DNA of 64,000 bases from Fomitopsis serialis (Eukaryota > Basidiomycota > Agaricomycetes > Polyporales > Fomitopsidaceae), in assembly GCF_022376445.1 (NCBI RefSeq), contig NW_025955001.1, positions 186,001-250,000 of the forward strand. The letters run 5' to 3'. Made by a program: the position numbers and the translations under genes. Of the stretch, positions 1 through 13,200 are shown in pieces. Each line of letters starts with the position of its first letter. Within the stretch, counting starts at the first letter, position 1. A model generated the notes under the pieces. The model saw only the letters and a list, made by a program, of their open reading frames with translations. It was not told where the DNA came from and searched no databases.

Positions 1-2934
1 CCCAATCGATAGCGCGTCTAAATCACCTGCATGTTGAGTACCGTGCTCGCCATCTCGCCAGGGTGAATACGCAGGACGGTCGCCGGTGAAGCTTCGAGTT
101 GGCAGTGGCCCTCACGGTCTATAGACGGTCATACGCGAGAATGTGGAGAATGCATAGGGGCATAGATGAGGGGGGTTTCTGCCCCGGCTTTTTCTGCAAC
201 CGCCACGGCCGACGAACAGAGCATGTTCCGCCATTGCTTGACAGATTGGCATCTTACAGGGGCTCAACGGTTCTGGAGCAAGGTACGACGTCGATATCAT
301 CGGATCGGGCACCTAACGGGTGTTATAGTACATCGCTGTGATAGGCTACATAGGAGTGAGCACGAAGTAACAAAGTTCTGGAATATGGAAGCACAAACCC
401 GCGAGGGTCGGGTCCGGGTGGGATGCACTGCAGCCGAGCCGCTGGGTAAAAGTCGAATGTGCCAGTGAGGACGTTGCTTGCGAGAACATACTGTACTCGA
501 ATACATATTGTCAGCTTCAAGCATCACTTCTCGGAAATTCCTTACCCGCCGGTGCTTGAAGGCAGCGCGAAGGTGTTCAAGAAATTCGAAGACGTAGATG
601 TTCTCCGAGTCACGCGCCTAACTGTGAAGCGATATGGCTCGGTTTGATTCGGCCCTCTCAATTTATCAACCCATAGGTCCGACTTGAGTCTGACCACTCT
701 TTCCAGCCAAATAAGAAACCTGCCAAAAACGATAGACGTTTCGCCTTTGGCCAAGATGATGTTCCCGGAGGGGGAGGAGAACCGGGAGGGCCGCGCCACA
801 GAAGCCACCGGGGATCCCTCGGGCGTCTGTGGCAGGTGGCTGCTGTGGCGCGGCAGGTGGGAGGAGGAGGAGGAGGGTATTCCATTTAGTCCATTGCGGC
901 CGGAGGCCCGGTGAGTTCGGAAGCTCTCGTTCGCGAGATTCCACTGCCCTTCTCCTACCCCCTGGCAAGTACCGGACAGATAAGTACATGGGTATGTCCA
1001 CTCAAGCTAGGACTGAAGTTACTCAGGGAATGGTGAACGGATTGAGGAACTTGAAGCCACCCGAGTTACTTCGATGCAGTGTTCAAATTACATTCACTAG
1101 CGCCCCCAGAAGCCAACGACCTCGAGGCTCGCTTACAGCCAGCGCCACTGGCAGTCGGACTCATCGTCCTCATCGTCCGTGACACCGGCACCTGCTATGA
1201 CTTCAGTTTAGCGAAGACGGCGTTGAACATCATCATAGGTGCGCCGTACAGCTGTCCAAAACATGATCACAAACAATCAGGTGCGGTCCGTGCCTGTGTA
1301 AGGAGGTGTAAGGACGGTAACTTGAACTTACCTTCGCGCCCATCACGAGATACCGATCCTAGCAGCAGTAGTGCTTCTCGATCTCAGAATGATGATGAGC
1401 ATGCCGACGCGGAGCTCCAGCACCGTTCGGTCACCCTGGTACCAAGAAGTCACCGTTACAAAGGTTATCCCCAGGTGAGTCGTCTTATCGGAGCACGCGT
1501 CGTCATGCGCAGGCGTACTTAGAAGCAGTGCATCTCAAGTGCATCTCGCATATGCATTCCCTCTGGCCCGGCTGTAGCTCGCCGTCTCGGTGAGCTTCGT
1601 CCTGGTCATGGATTCAAAGTGTAGCGCGAGTTACCGATTGGCAGACTTCACGCCGGATGTGACTTCACAGTATACTCCAGACTCGAACACGCACGGCCTT
1701 CCATACTCCTTCCATCCGATGCAGACGACCTTATGCTGACGACAACATTCCCATCAGACGTGTCGAGATGTTACCGACAAAGACACTCATCTCAATTGCA
1801 TCTCACGGCAGTAAGAGTGCCAGGCTTTCTGTGGGTCATAGTAGCCTCGTATACAGGTACGCCGAGAATCATGTACACGTACACACACCGGGCGACCGTG
1901 GCGGCGTCCCATTGTGACCGTGTCTGTGCATGAAGCTTAACACAACTCGAGTCGCCATCGAAGTGCAACTGGCTTTTGAGTTTTAGGGTTCTAGTTGCGT
2001 AGATTCCGGACGAATCAGGAAGGACAGGCCCAGGAGGAGGAGGACCCGAGGAGGTCGTCCTGCTGACGCAGCGCTCGTGACAGCCGAGAACTCGTTGTGC
2101 CAATCAGCCGGGCGAGGCGAGGTTACACCTCCGTTTAGTGCGGAATAAGGCAGCTACGGAGGCGCGCTGTAGCAACGTGCCTTTGCTTCTAGGGACAGGC
2201 CGTGTCGTATGGGCTAGAGGCGGGTTGGACGTACCACCGGTGCAGCCCTCTACCTGTTGTGGTCGTGCGACCATTTGAGAATGAACTGGGCCTTGCAGAC
2301 TGCATGGCATGCAGGAACAGGGGTAATTCGTCACGCGGCTTCTCGGGCTTCTCAGCCGTCCCCCGAGATTGCGATCCTACCGATAGTTCTTCCCGCACCT
2401 GTCACCACAACAGCCGGGCACCAAAACGCGGAACTCTGCCTCCGCGTGGTCACGGTGGCACGGGAATGCATCGTTGCTCCTCCCTCCCTCCCTCCCGGCA
2501 TAACCTCAGCACGTCTGACAATGTGCTTGCCTTCCAGAGGGCGACAGGCACTGCAATTAATCACGCCGCAATACATGGTATTGATTATTTAGTGCCCAGG
2601 GCGAGCAGATCCAGCAGAATGATCTGTCGTTCCACGGCACCTGTAGCGTTCTCGGCCAATCAGCTCTGTCGAAGGCTGCCGTCTTGCTCGGCGGCCCGCC
2701 AGCATGTCCCCAGACCTGTCCCCGTGGAACACGCGCGCTGGTTCGTATCCGCCTCGGACCCATTTGCAGGTGCAAATAAAGCCTAGATCGGATCCGCCAT
2801 TGGCGATCGCGGGGCGCAGCCCTCCTATAATAATACGATGCTCGTCTCGTGGACCGCAGCCCTTCTCGGCTCGCAGGCCTTCCAGTACCCCCACAGTGTA
2901 TCTCTATTCCTAGAATTGACCGTACGACGACGCC
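1..2934. other. gene-poor stretch
   Basis: I see no open reading frame with recognisable family motifs in this 2.9 kb on either strand. The longest open frame (2202-2786, +) has a composition rich in Arg, Ser and Cys and no recognisable domain. The stretch could hold decayed sequence, an RNA gene or the upstream region of the monooxygenase that follows; nothing in it can be assigned. Confidence 0.5.
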
Positions 2935-4892
2935 ATGGTACGCACCCTTCGCTCTGGCTCGTGAGACGCGAACTTATGCGGCTGCGCGGATGAGCAGACG
3001 ACCCAGAGGAGGAACACCGCAGACTTTTCCCAATCCAAGTTGTGATCATCGGCGGCGGCATCGCAGGCCTGACCGCGGCGATCGCGTTCAGCCGTGTCGG
3101 GCATAGAGTGGTGGTGCTAGAACAAGATGCAGACCTGAACGTGGCAAGTCTCACCGTTCCCTATTGACGACCCTAACCAAGCGACGTCCGACAGACACGA
3201 TATGCGGGGGATGCAGATTGGCACCCAACATGGCGTCGGTGTTCAAGCGCTGGGGCTTGGAGCCCCGCTTGAGGCAGATAGGTGTGCTCATGGACCACGC
3301 CGAATTTCCCGGATGTGAGTATGCTCTAGCACGCTTTTGGACCACACTCACGTTTCGTGCAGTTCAAAGTGGTCAAGCTGCGGCCGGAGGTGACTGGGCG
3401 GACGACATGACGGTGGAGGCAGGAGCAAAGCACTTCGGCATGCGGGTAAGTCCGTTCGCAAATGGCCGCAGTCAGTTCCGTGATGTACCACCTGCCAGTA
3501 CGAAGATTTCCGCAGGCTACTTGCCGACACTGCCAGAGCATCTGGGGTGATCATCCGACCCAACTCTCGGGCGGTCTCTACATCCGTCAAACCAGACAGC
3601 GCAACGGTGAAGCTTGTTTCTGGAGAGCTGGTGGCGGGGGACCTGGTCGTAGCCGCAGACGGCTTGAACGAAGTGGAGGGAAAGCTTCCCATCTCTCGAC
3701 CGATGATGTTGGGTGATCGGGAGTATTCAACATACAAAAAGCTGATGCTATACAAGTAAGTCCACTTCTCCCGAACTGTCGACGCACGTTGCTTAGCCTT
3801 TCCCCAGCGCTCTTATCCCTGCGTCAGCAATGCGTGAAGACCCATCTTAGCGCAGATGCTGCCCAAAGGTGTAGGTGTCTTGGGCATGGTTTCACTGCAC
3901 TTCGGCAGCGTTCTCATATACTTGTCCAAGATCGATCATGGCGCCGTGTACTCTTGGTATGGCGACTCGTACGGTGCCATCGGGTTCCCAACGGTCAGTC
4001 TCGCCGCGCCGAACATCCGCAGTGTAGCTCACGCCAGCACGCCTCAGAGGCTGGACGAATTCTGTCTGCACATATACATCCCTACGCCCCACCCCTCCGA
4101 GGACAAGATCACCGTAACAGGGCCGGAGGAGCTCGTCAAAGTCGTGACAGCTGGCAAGGCCGAGCCTCGGTGCGTCGCGTCTGTCTGTCTGTCTCTCGCG
4201 GCGTGGTGTCCATAACGCGCGCATACACGCAGACTGCAGAAGCTCGCCGCAGCCGCGCACACCGTGGTCGGTATCCCGCTGAAGGACCGCCCGTCCCTCG
4301 AGGACTGGGCGCACCCGGACGGCCCGATGATCGTCATCGGCGAAGCCGCGCACCCGCTCACGGTAAAGCCCCCCTCGCCCCCTCCCCGCGCCCAGCACTG
4401 ATACTACACACCGCACAGAGCGGCTCGCTGTCCGCGCTGAACCTCGCCGTGGGCGACGGCGTGTTCCTCGGCCGGCTGTTCAAGAACCTCCACCGGAAGC
4501 AGCAGATCGGCGCCTTCCTGGGTGCCCTGGTCGAGAACCGCCAGAAGCGCATCGCCGACGTCCAAAAGTCGGAGCGCCTCAACCCGACTATCATGTCGCT
4601 GCCTGCGGGCGTGGAGCAGGCGCGGTACCTGAAGACGACCGTGCAGCACATGAGTGACGAGGGTGCAGTTACCTTCGGGGAGGAGGTATGCGTTGCGAGT
4701 GTGCCCGCTACGTACCCGCTGCTGACCACGGTACAGGCGATCAGGAACACCTTCGCGTACGACCCCGAGGACGAGGCCGACAGCTGGTGGGAGGAATGGG
4801 GCCTGCTGCAAGAACGCGCCGCGAAAATCACGCCGATCACACCGCTGAACCTCAACTCCGAGTTGCACGCGCGCATCCAAAGCATCTCCTGA
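2935..4892 (+). CDS. FAD-dependent monooxygenase (salicylate-hydroxylase-like)
   Basis: Predicted flavoprotein hydroxylase that would use FAD and NAD(P)H to hydroxylate an unidentified aromatic substrate. The N-terminal Rossmann motif VVIIGGGIAGLTAAIAF (from about 3039) gives GxGxxG followed by an acidic end of strand 2 (VVVLEQD). A second FAD motif, IVIGEAAHPL, lies at about 4330-4360, followed by the helix GSLSALNLAVGDGVFLG. The C-terminus ends ...ELHARIQSIS at 4890. The ATG at 2935 is chosen because a 62-nt intron (2961-3022) joins it in phase with the FAD motif. Further introns are seen near 3316-3361, 3449-3499, 3755-3807, 4361-4419 and 4686-4734; the junction near 3140-3195 is unresolved. 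At 3847-3848 one T appears to be missing: the frame reads MREDPS then hits a stop, while the next frame continues as AQMLPKG. The family is clear; the substrate is not. Confidence 0.8.
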
Positions 4893-5761
4893 AGCCTCGG
4901 CTCGTCAACGACCATCACGTCCGCTCCGTTCGTCCACGTCATGACTTACGACTTCCGTTCATGTGTTTCATTTTGGTCACTCGATGGGACTCTGCAGTAT
5001 TCTGTATACCCTGTAGCATCCCTCGCCCGGTCACCGCCTGTCGGATGGACATTCGGATGATGTGTATGCTTTCATCACGGCCCTATAGCAAACATGCAGT
5101 GTATCCAGTACTGGTCAATATTAGTCTCCCTTAGGTAGACTCTAAACGCGACCTTTTGAGTGGGGGCGGCGTTGCATTACAGGTTCAGGCTGACAGGAGC
5201 AGCAACAGTGGGGCGTGGGTTGTACCTTGCCGGAAGAATCCGACCACTCTGTCTGATCCAAGTCTGATCAACTCTCCATTCGACGACGCGTTCAGGCCCC
5301 GAAACCGATGAGTCCAGACCAAGTCCAGACCTTGCGCGCTCAGGAAACGCTTCTTTCTGATGCTTCTCATGGATCGCATCCAGATTGCGACTATACGAGA
5401 CGCCGAAGTCGCATGCGGTTTCCGCACAGAAATCGCTGGAGCGCTATCTGCACCCTGGAAATGCACGTTCCAAAGGGCCAAGATTGGGCCAAGACACTTT
5501 CGGTCTGAGGCATCGCAGGCGCCTTAGCCGAGTCTGGCTGGCCAGCTTACCGCCCGGTGCGAGAGTAATCGAACCGATGTGAAGTGAATGCAGAAACGTG
5601 ATGTATTGATACAGCATGCAAATTGACCTTGGTCCAGCTACTGTGAGCAATATGTCAGATCGTGGTCAACACACAGCAAGATTGACGCACAGCAGTGAGT
5701 GATAAGTTATGCGGGGCAGCCATTCGTCCCCAATGTTCCCCATACAAACCGGATGCAAACC
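4893..5761. other. intergenic, tail-to-tail
   Basis: This 870-bp stretch lies between the stop of the monooxygenase and the stop of the convergent HbrB gene. Only short unconvincing open frames are present. It presumably contains both 3' untranslated regions and terminators. No repeat or RNA gene was recognised. Confidence 0.5.
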
Positions 5762-8142
5762 CTATCTTGGGGTGTTCATGCCAACCATCCGCTCAACGAC
5801 GGCCTGCGATGTCGGTGGTGAGCGCCGCGCGATCGTCGACAGGCCAACGACGATGAACCATAGTGCTACCCACCTGGGCCTGGTCCCAATCCATGTTCTC
5901 CTCCTCGTCCTCTTCCACCTTGTTCTCCTCGCCGGTGACGCCCAGTCCCCATCCACCATCAACGCGCTCAGGATCCGGACTCCTAACCACACCCAACACG
6001 TTCACAGTCAGCTCCCGCCCGGATAACGACTGATTTCCGCTCAATTGCCACCGTACCTCAGCGAATCCAAGAACTCCTTATCCCGCTCCCGCAAGTGCGT
6101 CAGATGCGCGAAGCGCGCCGCCATCCTCGGCGTCTCGTCCCCGCCCCCGTCCTCCTCGCCCTCCTCGCCCTCTGCATTCGCGTGCACACCGCTCGGCCGC
6201 CGGATACCGGTCCGCCTACGGTCATACTTCTGCGCGATCCACCCCCGGCGATCGCGCGGTCGTGCTGTTGAGAGGTAGGTAGCACTGCCGCGCTGCATGC
6301 TGCGCTCGAGCTGGGTGAGAGGGGCCCGAATGGCTCGGAGTAGGTGTTGCACGGCGGCTTCTCCCGCGGTGGGCTGTGGTGGTGCGGATGTCAGGGAGAA
6401 GGATAACGGCCGGGGTCGCTGCGATACGAGGACAAGGAGCCTTGATCGCATGTTCAGTTGTCGTAGGTACGTACGCGAGGGAAGGTAGAAACGCACATCT
6501 GCTGTAGCCGGGGCTGCGATGACAGCGGGCTCTCTGGCACGACGTCCTCCTTGGAGGCAGTCAGGCGGGAGTACATTCGATGGTAAATGGGTAGGATGAC
6601 TGCGTCTCGGAACGATTGCAGAGCGACAGTCCGGACGTCGATCTGCGGCGCGGACTGGAGCATGATGGAGGACATCGACCCTTTCCCGTTCCCGCCTGTA
6701 GGCGTCGTATTTGGCTTGTGACCTTTTGGCACACGATACAGAGAGGACAGAAGCGGATCGGTTTGTAGAGGTAGTAGGGCCTGTGGTGCTGAACGGTGAA
6801 TGGTAGTATGCTAGTATCGACAAGCGACGCACCCCTTCGACATAAGGAAGCACCTGGTCCCAGAAGAAACCCCAAAGCTCTACGATCCGTACTATAAGCT
6901 TCTCGTCGTCGATGTCGCTGATCTTCGCGTTCAGCGTGACCATTCCTGACGCGATGAGCTCCGAGGTGTCATGTTCCAGAATGGCAAATGCCTTCGCCGG
7001 GGACTGGGAAACGATCGTTTGAAGATGGCGCTTGACGAGTTGGTTCAGATCCTCGCTGTTTGCTGTTATAGCATGCGTGAATGTACGAAGACGTGCAAGA
7101 CTCACATTGGCACACGGAGTGGCTCGCCGTTGAACAACGGAAGAACGAGGACATGGAGAGCTTGCCACGGCTCGTTCGAAGAAGTGGATGAGATATTGGG
7201 TAGACTTGAGTTGACTAGGGTGTGGGAGCTGGCGATCTGAGACGCCGCAGAAAGGGAGGGTGCGAGGGTAGGGAGATGTGAATGCGCAAGATTGCCTAGG
7301 CGATGCATCTCGCGCGAGACGAGCTTGGAGTCATACGTACGAGCAGAGGCCTAAGGGAAGAGCAACGGTGTGAGCCATGTGCGGCGAAGCATGGAAATGA
7401 ACTTTGTATGCTTCGAGGTGATAGGATCACGGGGGCGGCTGCGACGACCTGCATTGCTCTCACCATCGCGCAGTGCATGAACAGCTGTCAATCAAGCAAC
7501 AACCCTGACTATATGCGCGCCAGTGGGTGGTCCAAAACTTATGGCATTCTGGTGCTGATGCAGTGATATGTGGATCCAGCTGCGTGCATGGTACCGAGTG
7601 AGCTCAACTCCAATATAGCAGCGTCGATCCTCTCCGTCCACGGCCTAAGGAGACCATGCCCTCTGACTGCCTTCTCATCGGGAAACGATGCTGCCCCGCA
7701 TCCTGTCACAAACTGTGATGTATGAATATAAGCGCACCTTGGTGGGCGATGTATGGCCTTTCTGGTGTGTGGACGGGGTCGCCATGGCCGGCACGGGGGA
7801 GGCGGTCAGTTCGCGAGGGGTGCCGGATGCAGAGTCGCCTCTGGAGTGGGTGCGGGCTGAGAGAGGACTAGAGGCACTTCGTTGTCCGACAGACGAGCCG
7901 ACGGATGCAGAAGACAAAAGCATGTCGGACAAAAAGGCGAGTCTCTTGGACGGCTGGGGATCAGCGCCGGCATGGCCAGCGCTCGTGTCCGGATGGCCAG
8001 CGGCGCTCATCGCGTTGAGGGGGAAGCCTGTCGCGCGCGGTGTCTCGTCGCCCTGGCTCGACGACCGTCGTCGTTCGGGCGTGCGCGCGAAAACGCCGCC
8101 CTCCTGGGAGCATCTTCGGTGATGATGGGGCCCGCCGACCAT
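5762..8142 (-). CDS. HbrB/Bit61-like TORC2 subunit
   Basis: Likely accessory subunit of target-of-rapamycin complex 2, the family of HbrB, Bit61 and PRR5, which acts in growth and polarity signalling. Exon 1 (8142 to about 7735) encodes a Ser/Pro-rich N-terminus ending ...HTSPTK. It splices to ASARTYDSKLVSREMHRLG (about 7352) and then to LPLFNGEPLRVP. The next exon supplies IEDLNQLVKRHLQ, then ELWGFFWDQVLPYVEG, LLPLQTDPLLSSLYRVPKG and RLQQMLLVLVSQ. These blocks in this order are the HbrB domain. The C-terminus reads HLRERDKEFLDSLRYGGN, then an acidic stretch EEDEEENMDWDQAQ, and after an intron AVVERMVGMNTPR with the stop at 5762. A premature TGA at 6041 disappears if one A is missing at 6043-6044 in the + strand. 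The splice phases at the tested junctions all agree. Confidence 0.85.
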
Positions 8143-8462
8143 CGCTATGTCCTAGTTTGGAGGATTCGCCCCACGGTCACAAGGTGGACGACCAACGCAG
8201 AATGCGTGTATGTTACACGACGGTCTCCGAGAACGAGCAGCACAGCGACGGAGCAGACAGGCGCGACCTCGGGCTCGTTCCAAGTTCGTTCCTGTAAAGC
8301 TGGTTCAATGATCACCATTGCCAGTAAATGACAATTATTTATTGTACATACCGGATCAGCAACCTGAAACGGGCAGGTAACAAAATATTATTGTTAGAGA
8401 AACAAATGGTGGCTGAGGGATCCTCTCCGTCTGTTTCCCTTGGTCTTTAGTCTCTGCGGCGA
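8143..8462. promoter_or_regulatory. divergent promoter region
   Basis: This 320-bp gap separates two head-to-head starts, the HbrB-like gene (-) and the Qri7-like gene (+), so it must hold both upstream regions. An AT-rich run around 8330-8410 stands out from the GC-rich surroundings. I see no defined operator or TATA box. Confidence 0.4.
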
Positions 8463-9981
8463 ATGTACGGGCTTCGAGGGTCTGCGGCGGCCAAGACAGT
8501 CAAGAATGTCATAAAACCCACACCAAGCCCTCAAAGACTGCGTAACCCTCACTCAAAGGTGCTCACAGTCCTAGGAGTGGAGACTTCGGCGGACGACAGC
8601 TGTGCGGCAGTCGTCACTTCGGACCGTCGAATACTTTCAAATGTAGTCATTCGGCAGGACGAATAGTGAGCTATCTTGTCTCGCATGCATGAGTTTCTAC
8701 TACTGAGTAGCTCCGTGCAGCCATGAGCCCAACGGAGGCATACAGCCGTTGGTGGCAATAGAGGCACACCAGCGGAACCTGGTGAGTTGCCTCCGGTACT
8801 CCATGTACACGCTCGAAACGACCTGAAGTCTAGCCCGGTGCAGTGCAGCAAGCTCTGGACGAGGCAGGCATGTCCCTCCAGGACGTGGACGGCATCGCCT
8901 ACACCCGTGGGCCCGGCATTGGCGGCTGTCTCAGCGTAGGATCCAATGCAATGCGGACGCTGGCAGCAGCCATGAAGAAGCCACTGGTCGCTGTGCACCA
9001 TATGGTACGTCCCCATCATCTCGCCTCTAGACTCTGACGCAAACCTGGCTCGCTAGCAAGCCCACGCTCTGACACCGTTCCTGACCGAGCCCATCGACTC
9101 GCTCCCGACCTATCCGTTCCTCAGCTTGCTCATCTCCGGCGGACACACGCTCCTGCTGCTTGCGAACTCGCCGCGGGACTTCAAAATACTCGCGACCGCA
9201 ACGGACGAAGCCATTGGGCGCACAATCGACAAGGTCGCCCGAGCACTCCAAATACCGTGGGCGAGCGGGGTTCGGCCCGTCGCTCGAAGAGTACTTACGG
9301 GCAGGACCGCCCGAAGGATACAAGCCCGAGGAAGGCTACGAACTCCCGCTCTACGTCACGCCCATGCCCGGGCGCCTGCAGTTCGCGTTCGCGGCCTTCA
9401 CTCCGTCACGGAAGTGTACATGCGTGAGCGCGACGGGTCCATAGACGAGTGCACCAGGTACGCGGTCGCGAGCGCGTTCCAGCGGGCGGTCTTGCGCCAC
9501 CTGGAGGACAAGCTCGATCTAGCTCTGCGACACTGCAGCCGGGAGCGCATACCTATCAGACATCTCGTCGTCAGCGGCGGCGTCGCCAGCAACATCTACC
9601 TCGGGAAAGGTGGATCTATCATCCGTATACCTATGAGTCCCATTGCTGACGCACCACCAAGATTGTTTGAATATCTGGAGGAGCAGACGCATTTCGGTCA
9701 TCCCATCGATCTGGTATTCCCTCCGGTCTCTCTGTGCACTGGTGAGCCCTCTCCTTACCGCCATCAAGATCCTCCCGCTGAACGCCCTCACAGACAATGC
9801 CGCCATGATCGCCTGGGCGTCGATGGACCGTTTCCTCTCCGGGAATACAGATCCGTACACGATTGACTTGAAAGCAAAATGGAGTATAGAGGACCTTGAC
9901 GCTCCACCGTTCAATACTATGTTCCCACCCGGAACCAGGCTTCATGACGTATATTACATTGGATCTAACGTAGGCGTATAA
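8463..9981 (+). CDS. QRI7: Qri7/TsaD-type tRNA N6-threonylcarbamoyladenosine synthase
   Basis: Catalytic protein of the Kae1/TsaD/Qri7 family, which transfers threonylcarbamoyl to A37 of ANN-decoding tRNAs. The mitochondrial paralogue (Qri7) is favoured because about 33 residues before the first motif are basic and lack acidic residues. Motifs in order: LGVETSADDSCAAVV (canonical ETSCDD, here Ala for Cys), LVAIEAHQRNL, GIAYTRGPGIGGCLSVG, AVHHM joined by an intron to QAHALTPFL (the metal-binding HxxxH), FLSLLISGGHT, HLVVSGGVASNIYL and LCTDNAAMIAWASMDRF. The CDS ends at 9981. The frame stays open from 9126 to 9866, but between 9267-9270 and 9393-9394 the family-like sequence (GFGPSLEEYL ... PMPGRLQFAFA) is in another frame. 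This implies one extra G and one missing G. A further splice near 9606-9663 is uncertain. Confidence 0.88.
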
Positions 9982-10283
9982 TGCATTCCCTACTCATGCT
10001 TCTGAGAACGCGACGACGGCACGCATGCTCGCTGGCATCAACGTCTGTATCCGACATACCACAGCCAATGCATCCCCGGAGCTACATGCCTGACTGCTAA
10101 AGTACACAAGAGAATGTTGGGTGAGTTATGGTCTTTTGCCCCTGGAATACAACTAATCTCGGATGTATTGCACTATTCACAGTAGTAGATCGTATTATAA
10201 TACAATATGATGCAAGGTCCCAACGCTACGCAATCGCATTCCAAGAAAACTCAAGAACCAGTAGACATCAAGAAAAGCGCGAC
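9982..10283. other. intergenic, convergent
   Basis: About 300 bp between the stop of the Qri7-like gene (+) and the stop of the GEN1-like gene (-). AT-rich compared with its surroundings and presumably holds both 3' ends. Nothing else was recognised. Confidence 0.5.
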
Positions 10284-13200
10284 TTAGACGGTCAAATCAA
10301 TGATCACTTCAGCGTCCCGCAAGTAGCCGGTGTCGCTGAGCCTGCTAGGCTGAGACGACGAAGGGTCGCTAGCACGAGCATAACGCGGCCGCCGCTTCGG
10401 TGCAGGCAGCGATGGTCGTTCGTCGTCCGAGCTCTCTATCTCGATCACGTCGTCGGCGTGGAGCGAGCGGGCTCGCTTGCGTCCCGGAGTCGGGGCGGGC
10501 GGCGAAGGAGACGGGAAGAACAGCGGGAGAGGCCGTTCATCGCGGGGTTGTGCAGCTCGCGAGGACCCAGACGCTTGTGCTTGTGCTCTCGCACCAAGGG
10601 GAGAGGGCAGGCGCATGGGTTCAGGTGCACGGACGGGGGCGGAGGCGTGGATGGACGAGCTGCCCTGGGCCTGGGCCTCGGAGGGAGGCGCTCCTACTCC
10701 TGTTCACCGAGGCGTGGGCGACAGCCAGATGCGTAGTCTTCCGCCGAGAGCTAGCATTCCTGGCCGGACGGCCTCTTGTGCCAGAGCCTCGCGGCCTTCC
10801 CGGTCTGCCCCTCGCAGGTGCCTTTCCCTTACTGCGTGGCAGGAGGAGGGCGTCCATCCATGCATTTGCATCGTTGTCCTCGTCCATGTCGGGATCGGGA
10901 TCGCCGCCTTGCATGCCGTCGACAAAAGCCGCTGAGACTGCGTCCAACGAGGACCGAGCGGCACTTGCAGCTGGTGCCGAGGCTCGAGGGCGCCGTGGAG
11001 GTGGTCCTTTGCCTTTGCCTTTGCCTCTCGTACTCGAGGAAGCCGTAGGAGGTCTGGCGACGGACTTGTCCTTCCGGGTTGGGAACGTGCACCGTTGATC
11101 ATCGCGCTCTGCCAAGACCGCACCCCGTCGTCGTGCACGTCGCTGTTGTAGTCGTCTTCTTCGCTCGACTCCACGGAACCCGTCCGAGGACGCCTCTGAG
11201 GTGACTCCCTGCGTGACCTAGTGGTCCCGGGCCTCGCAGAAGATGTACTCGGTTGTGACAGAATGGCTGGCTGCGACGCATGTTGAGCCATCAGGGGAGG
11301 TTCTTCATCGGCGTCCAGATCGACAAGGACGCCCACATTCTCATCGTCATCCATGATAAGCATGTCAGGGCTGTCGGGATCGGGAAACGTGAATATGAAG
11401 CCACAATTCCGCATGGGCAAAGATGACTCCGCGCGGATGTCGATCTCTATCCCCGCTGAGCGTCCCCCTCGAGCCGAGGTGGATGGCAGGTCTCTGTTTT
11501 GCTGGATGACACGATCACCGGGTGCAGGCACCGCCGTCTCCTTCGCTCGTTTGCTGGGCGAAGCTGCGGGGGAGCGATCTCCTCTGCCTCGCTGCCTTCG
11601 TCCGGCTCGATATCCTCCTGTCTCTTGCGCTTGCTACCTGTCTTCTTGGTCTGCTTCGTCGCCGCGGCGGTCTTGAACTCTTCCACGAGCCTCGGGTGGA
11701 CCTGGCGCATGATAGATGCTGGCACCCATATCCGTTTGATGCTACATGGCTCTGGCGGTGGGTTCTTCGGGCCCGACTTTTTCGACTGGGAACCGCCTTG
11801 GGAGCTGTCGAAGAATTCTAGAAGATCTGGGAAGTCTTCGTCATCGGCGTCGTCGTTGCCCTCTTGTGGTTCCCGGTGCTTCCCCTTGATACCTGACTGC
11901 GCAAGCCTGACCAGTTGTGTGGGGTCGACTTCGACGCGGTATTCGAAGATATTGTCTGTAGAGACATGTCGACGGGCGCCCACTATCTTTTTGATGAGAG
12001 GATTGTCGTCTAGCAGTGGTTCGGGCGCGGCAGGTGCTGGTTCGTCCCGCCTGACGAATGCCGCAGCTCGCCTATCTATTTCGGTCGGGCTCAGATATTT
12101 CTTGATCAAGTACGCCGTCGTTCCCACTTCTTCTGCAATTGAAGGCTCTAGTGGTCCACGTATGGCCGTGTCCATCCGCCCGGCAGCAATACGCTTGTTT
12201 TCCTCCTTCTCGTCCGCCTCAAGTGCAGCGCGCCGAAGGACACGCATGACAGCTGCATCCCACAAGATGGCGCGGAAGCGTTTGAGAATGGCCGAGCGAT
12301 GTCCCCATTCGTCGAAATGATCTTCGCAGAACGTAGCGATCCTTGGTATGCTCAGGTCGCCGTTGTCCCGTAAATTCCCGCCGCCTTGCCTTCCGGCGCT
12401 TACGCTGCAGACCGGATTCACATAGCATCGCAGGACTTCCATGTCCGGGAACGTCGGTGGAATGGTGAGTGCGGGCATCTTGTGGCGTAGTAGGTTATGG
12501 GCATTGGTGTGCAACTCTGTGTTCATGTCTGCACGCCAACGTGAGAGGAAGGCTTCCATGTTGCGACCTTGACACCGCTCGTACTCCGCGATAAGTTGGT
12601 CACCGAAGCCCAGCCTTGCTAGACAGTGGGCTACTTGAGGGCCGAAGTTCTTGAGTCCCTGGATCCATCAATCAGTTCTGGACACGCGAACAAGCAAGCC
12701 ACTCAGCTAACGTTGTCGTAGTCACCACCAGACACAAGGGCAAAGAGGACGAGACCACCTCTTGTCATTTGTATCTCCGGGTGCATGCGAATTGACTCCG
12801 CAGAAAACGTCATAACGTGGTATTTGCTGGTCTTTCCATTCAGGTCAGTGGCAGGATTGGCCCGGTTGCCCGTAAGATTGAGGCTCGCACTGTATGTAGT
12901 ATGGTTAGGGAGACCCATCCTATGAAGTGGAGGACGTGGATGGGACGGACTTGCGAATAATGATCTTAGCACCGAATATGAAGGTATCCGCGTCGTCTGT
13001 CAACACTGCATCTATTACGCCGACCCGGTTCAGGTAAGCGAGCTCCGCCTCCGCCTCTCCTAATGCCTTGTATACACTTCAATGCTGCAGCCCCATCGCA
13101 ATATGGTGCGCTCACCATTCGCCACTCCATTCCGAACCCCTCCAAAAGTTTCTTGAATCCATTCGTTAGGGCATGAGAGCCGCTCTTGCCCTTCTTGCTT

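Noticed and set aside
2202..2786. 194-codon open frame on the + strand
   Set aside because: No domain, odd composition and heavily overlapped by frames of similar length on the other strand; long open frames are common in this GC-rich DNA.
3789..4892. 367-codon single open frame taken as one protein
   Set aside because: It runs through several introns of the monooxygenase; only parts of it (from about 4419) are in the true frame.
10400..11098. 232-codon open frame on the + strand
   Set aside because: Antisense of the low-complexity C-terminal part of the GEN1-like gene.
11499..12320. 273-codon open frame on the + strand
   Set aside because: Antisense shadow of the GEN1-like gene, Ser-rich without motifs.
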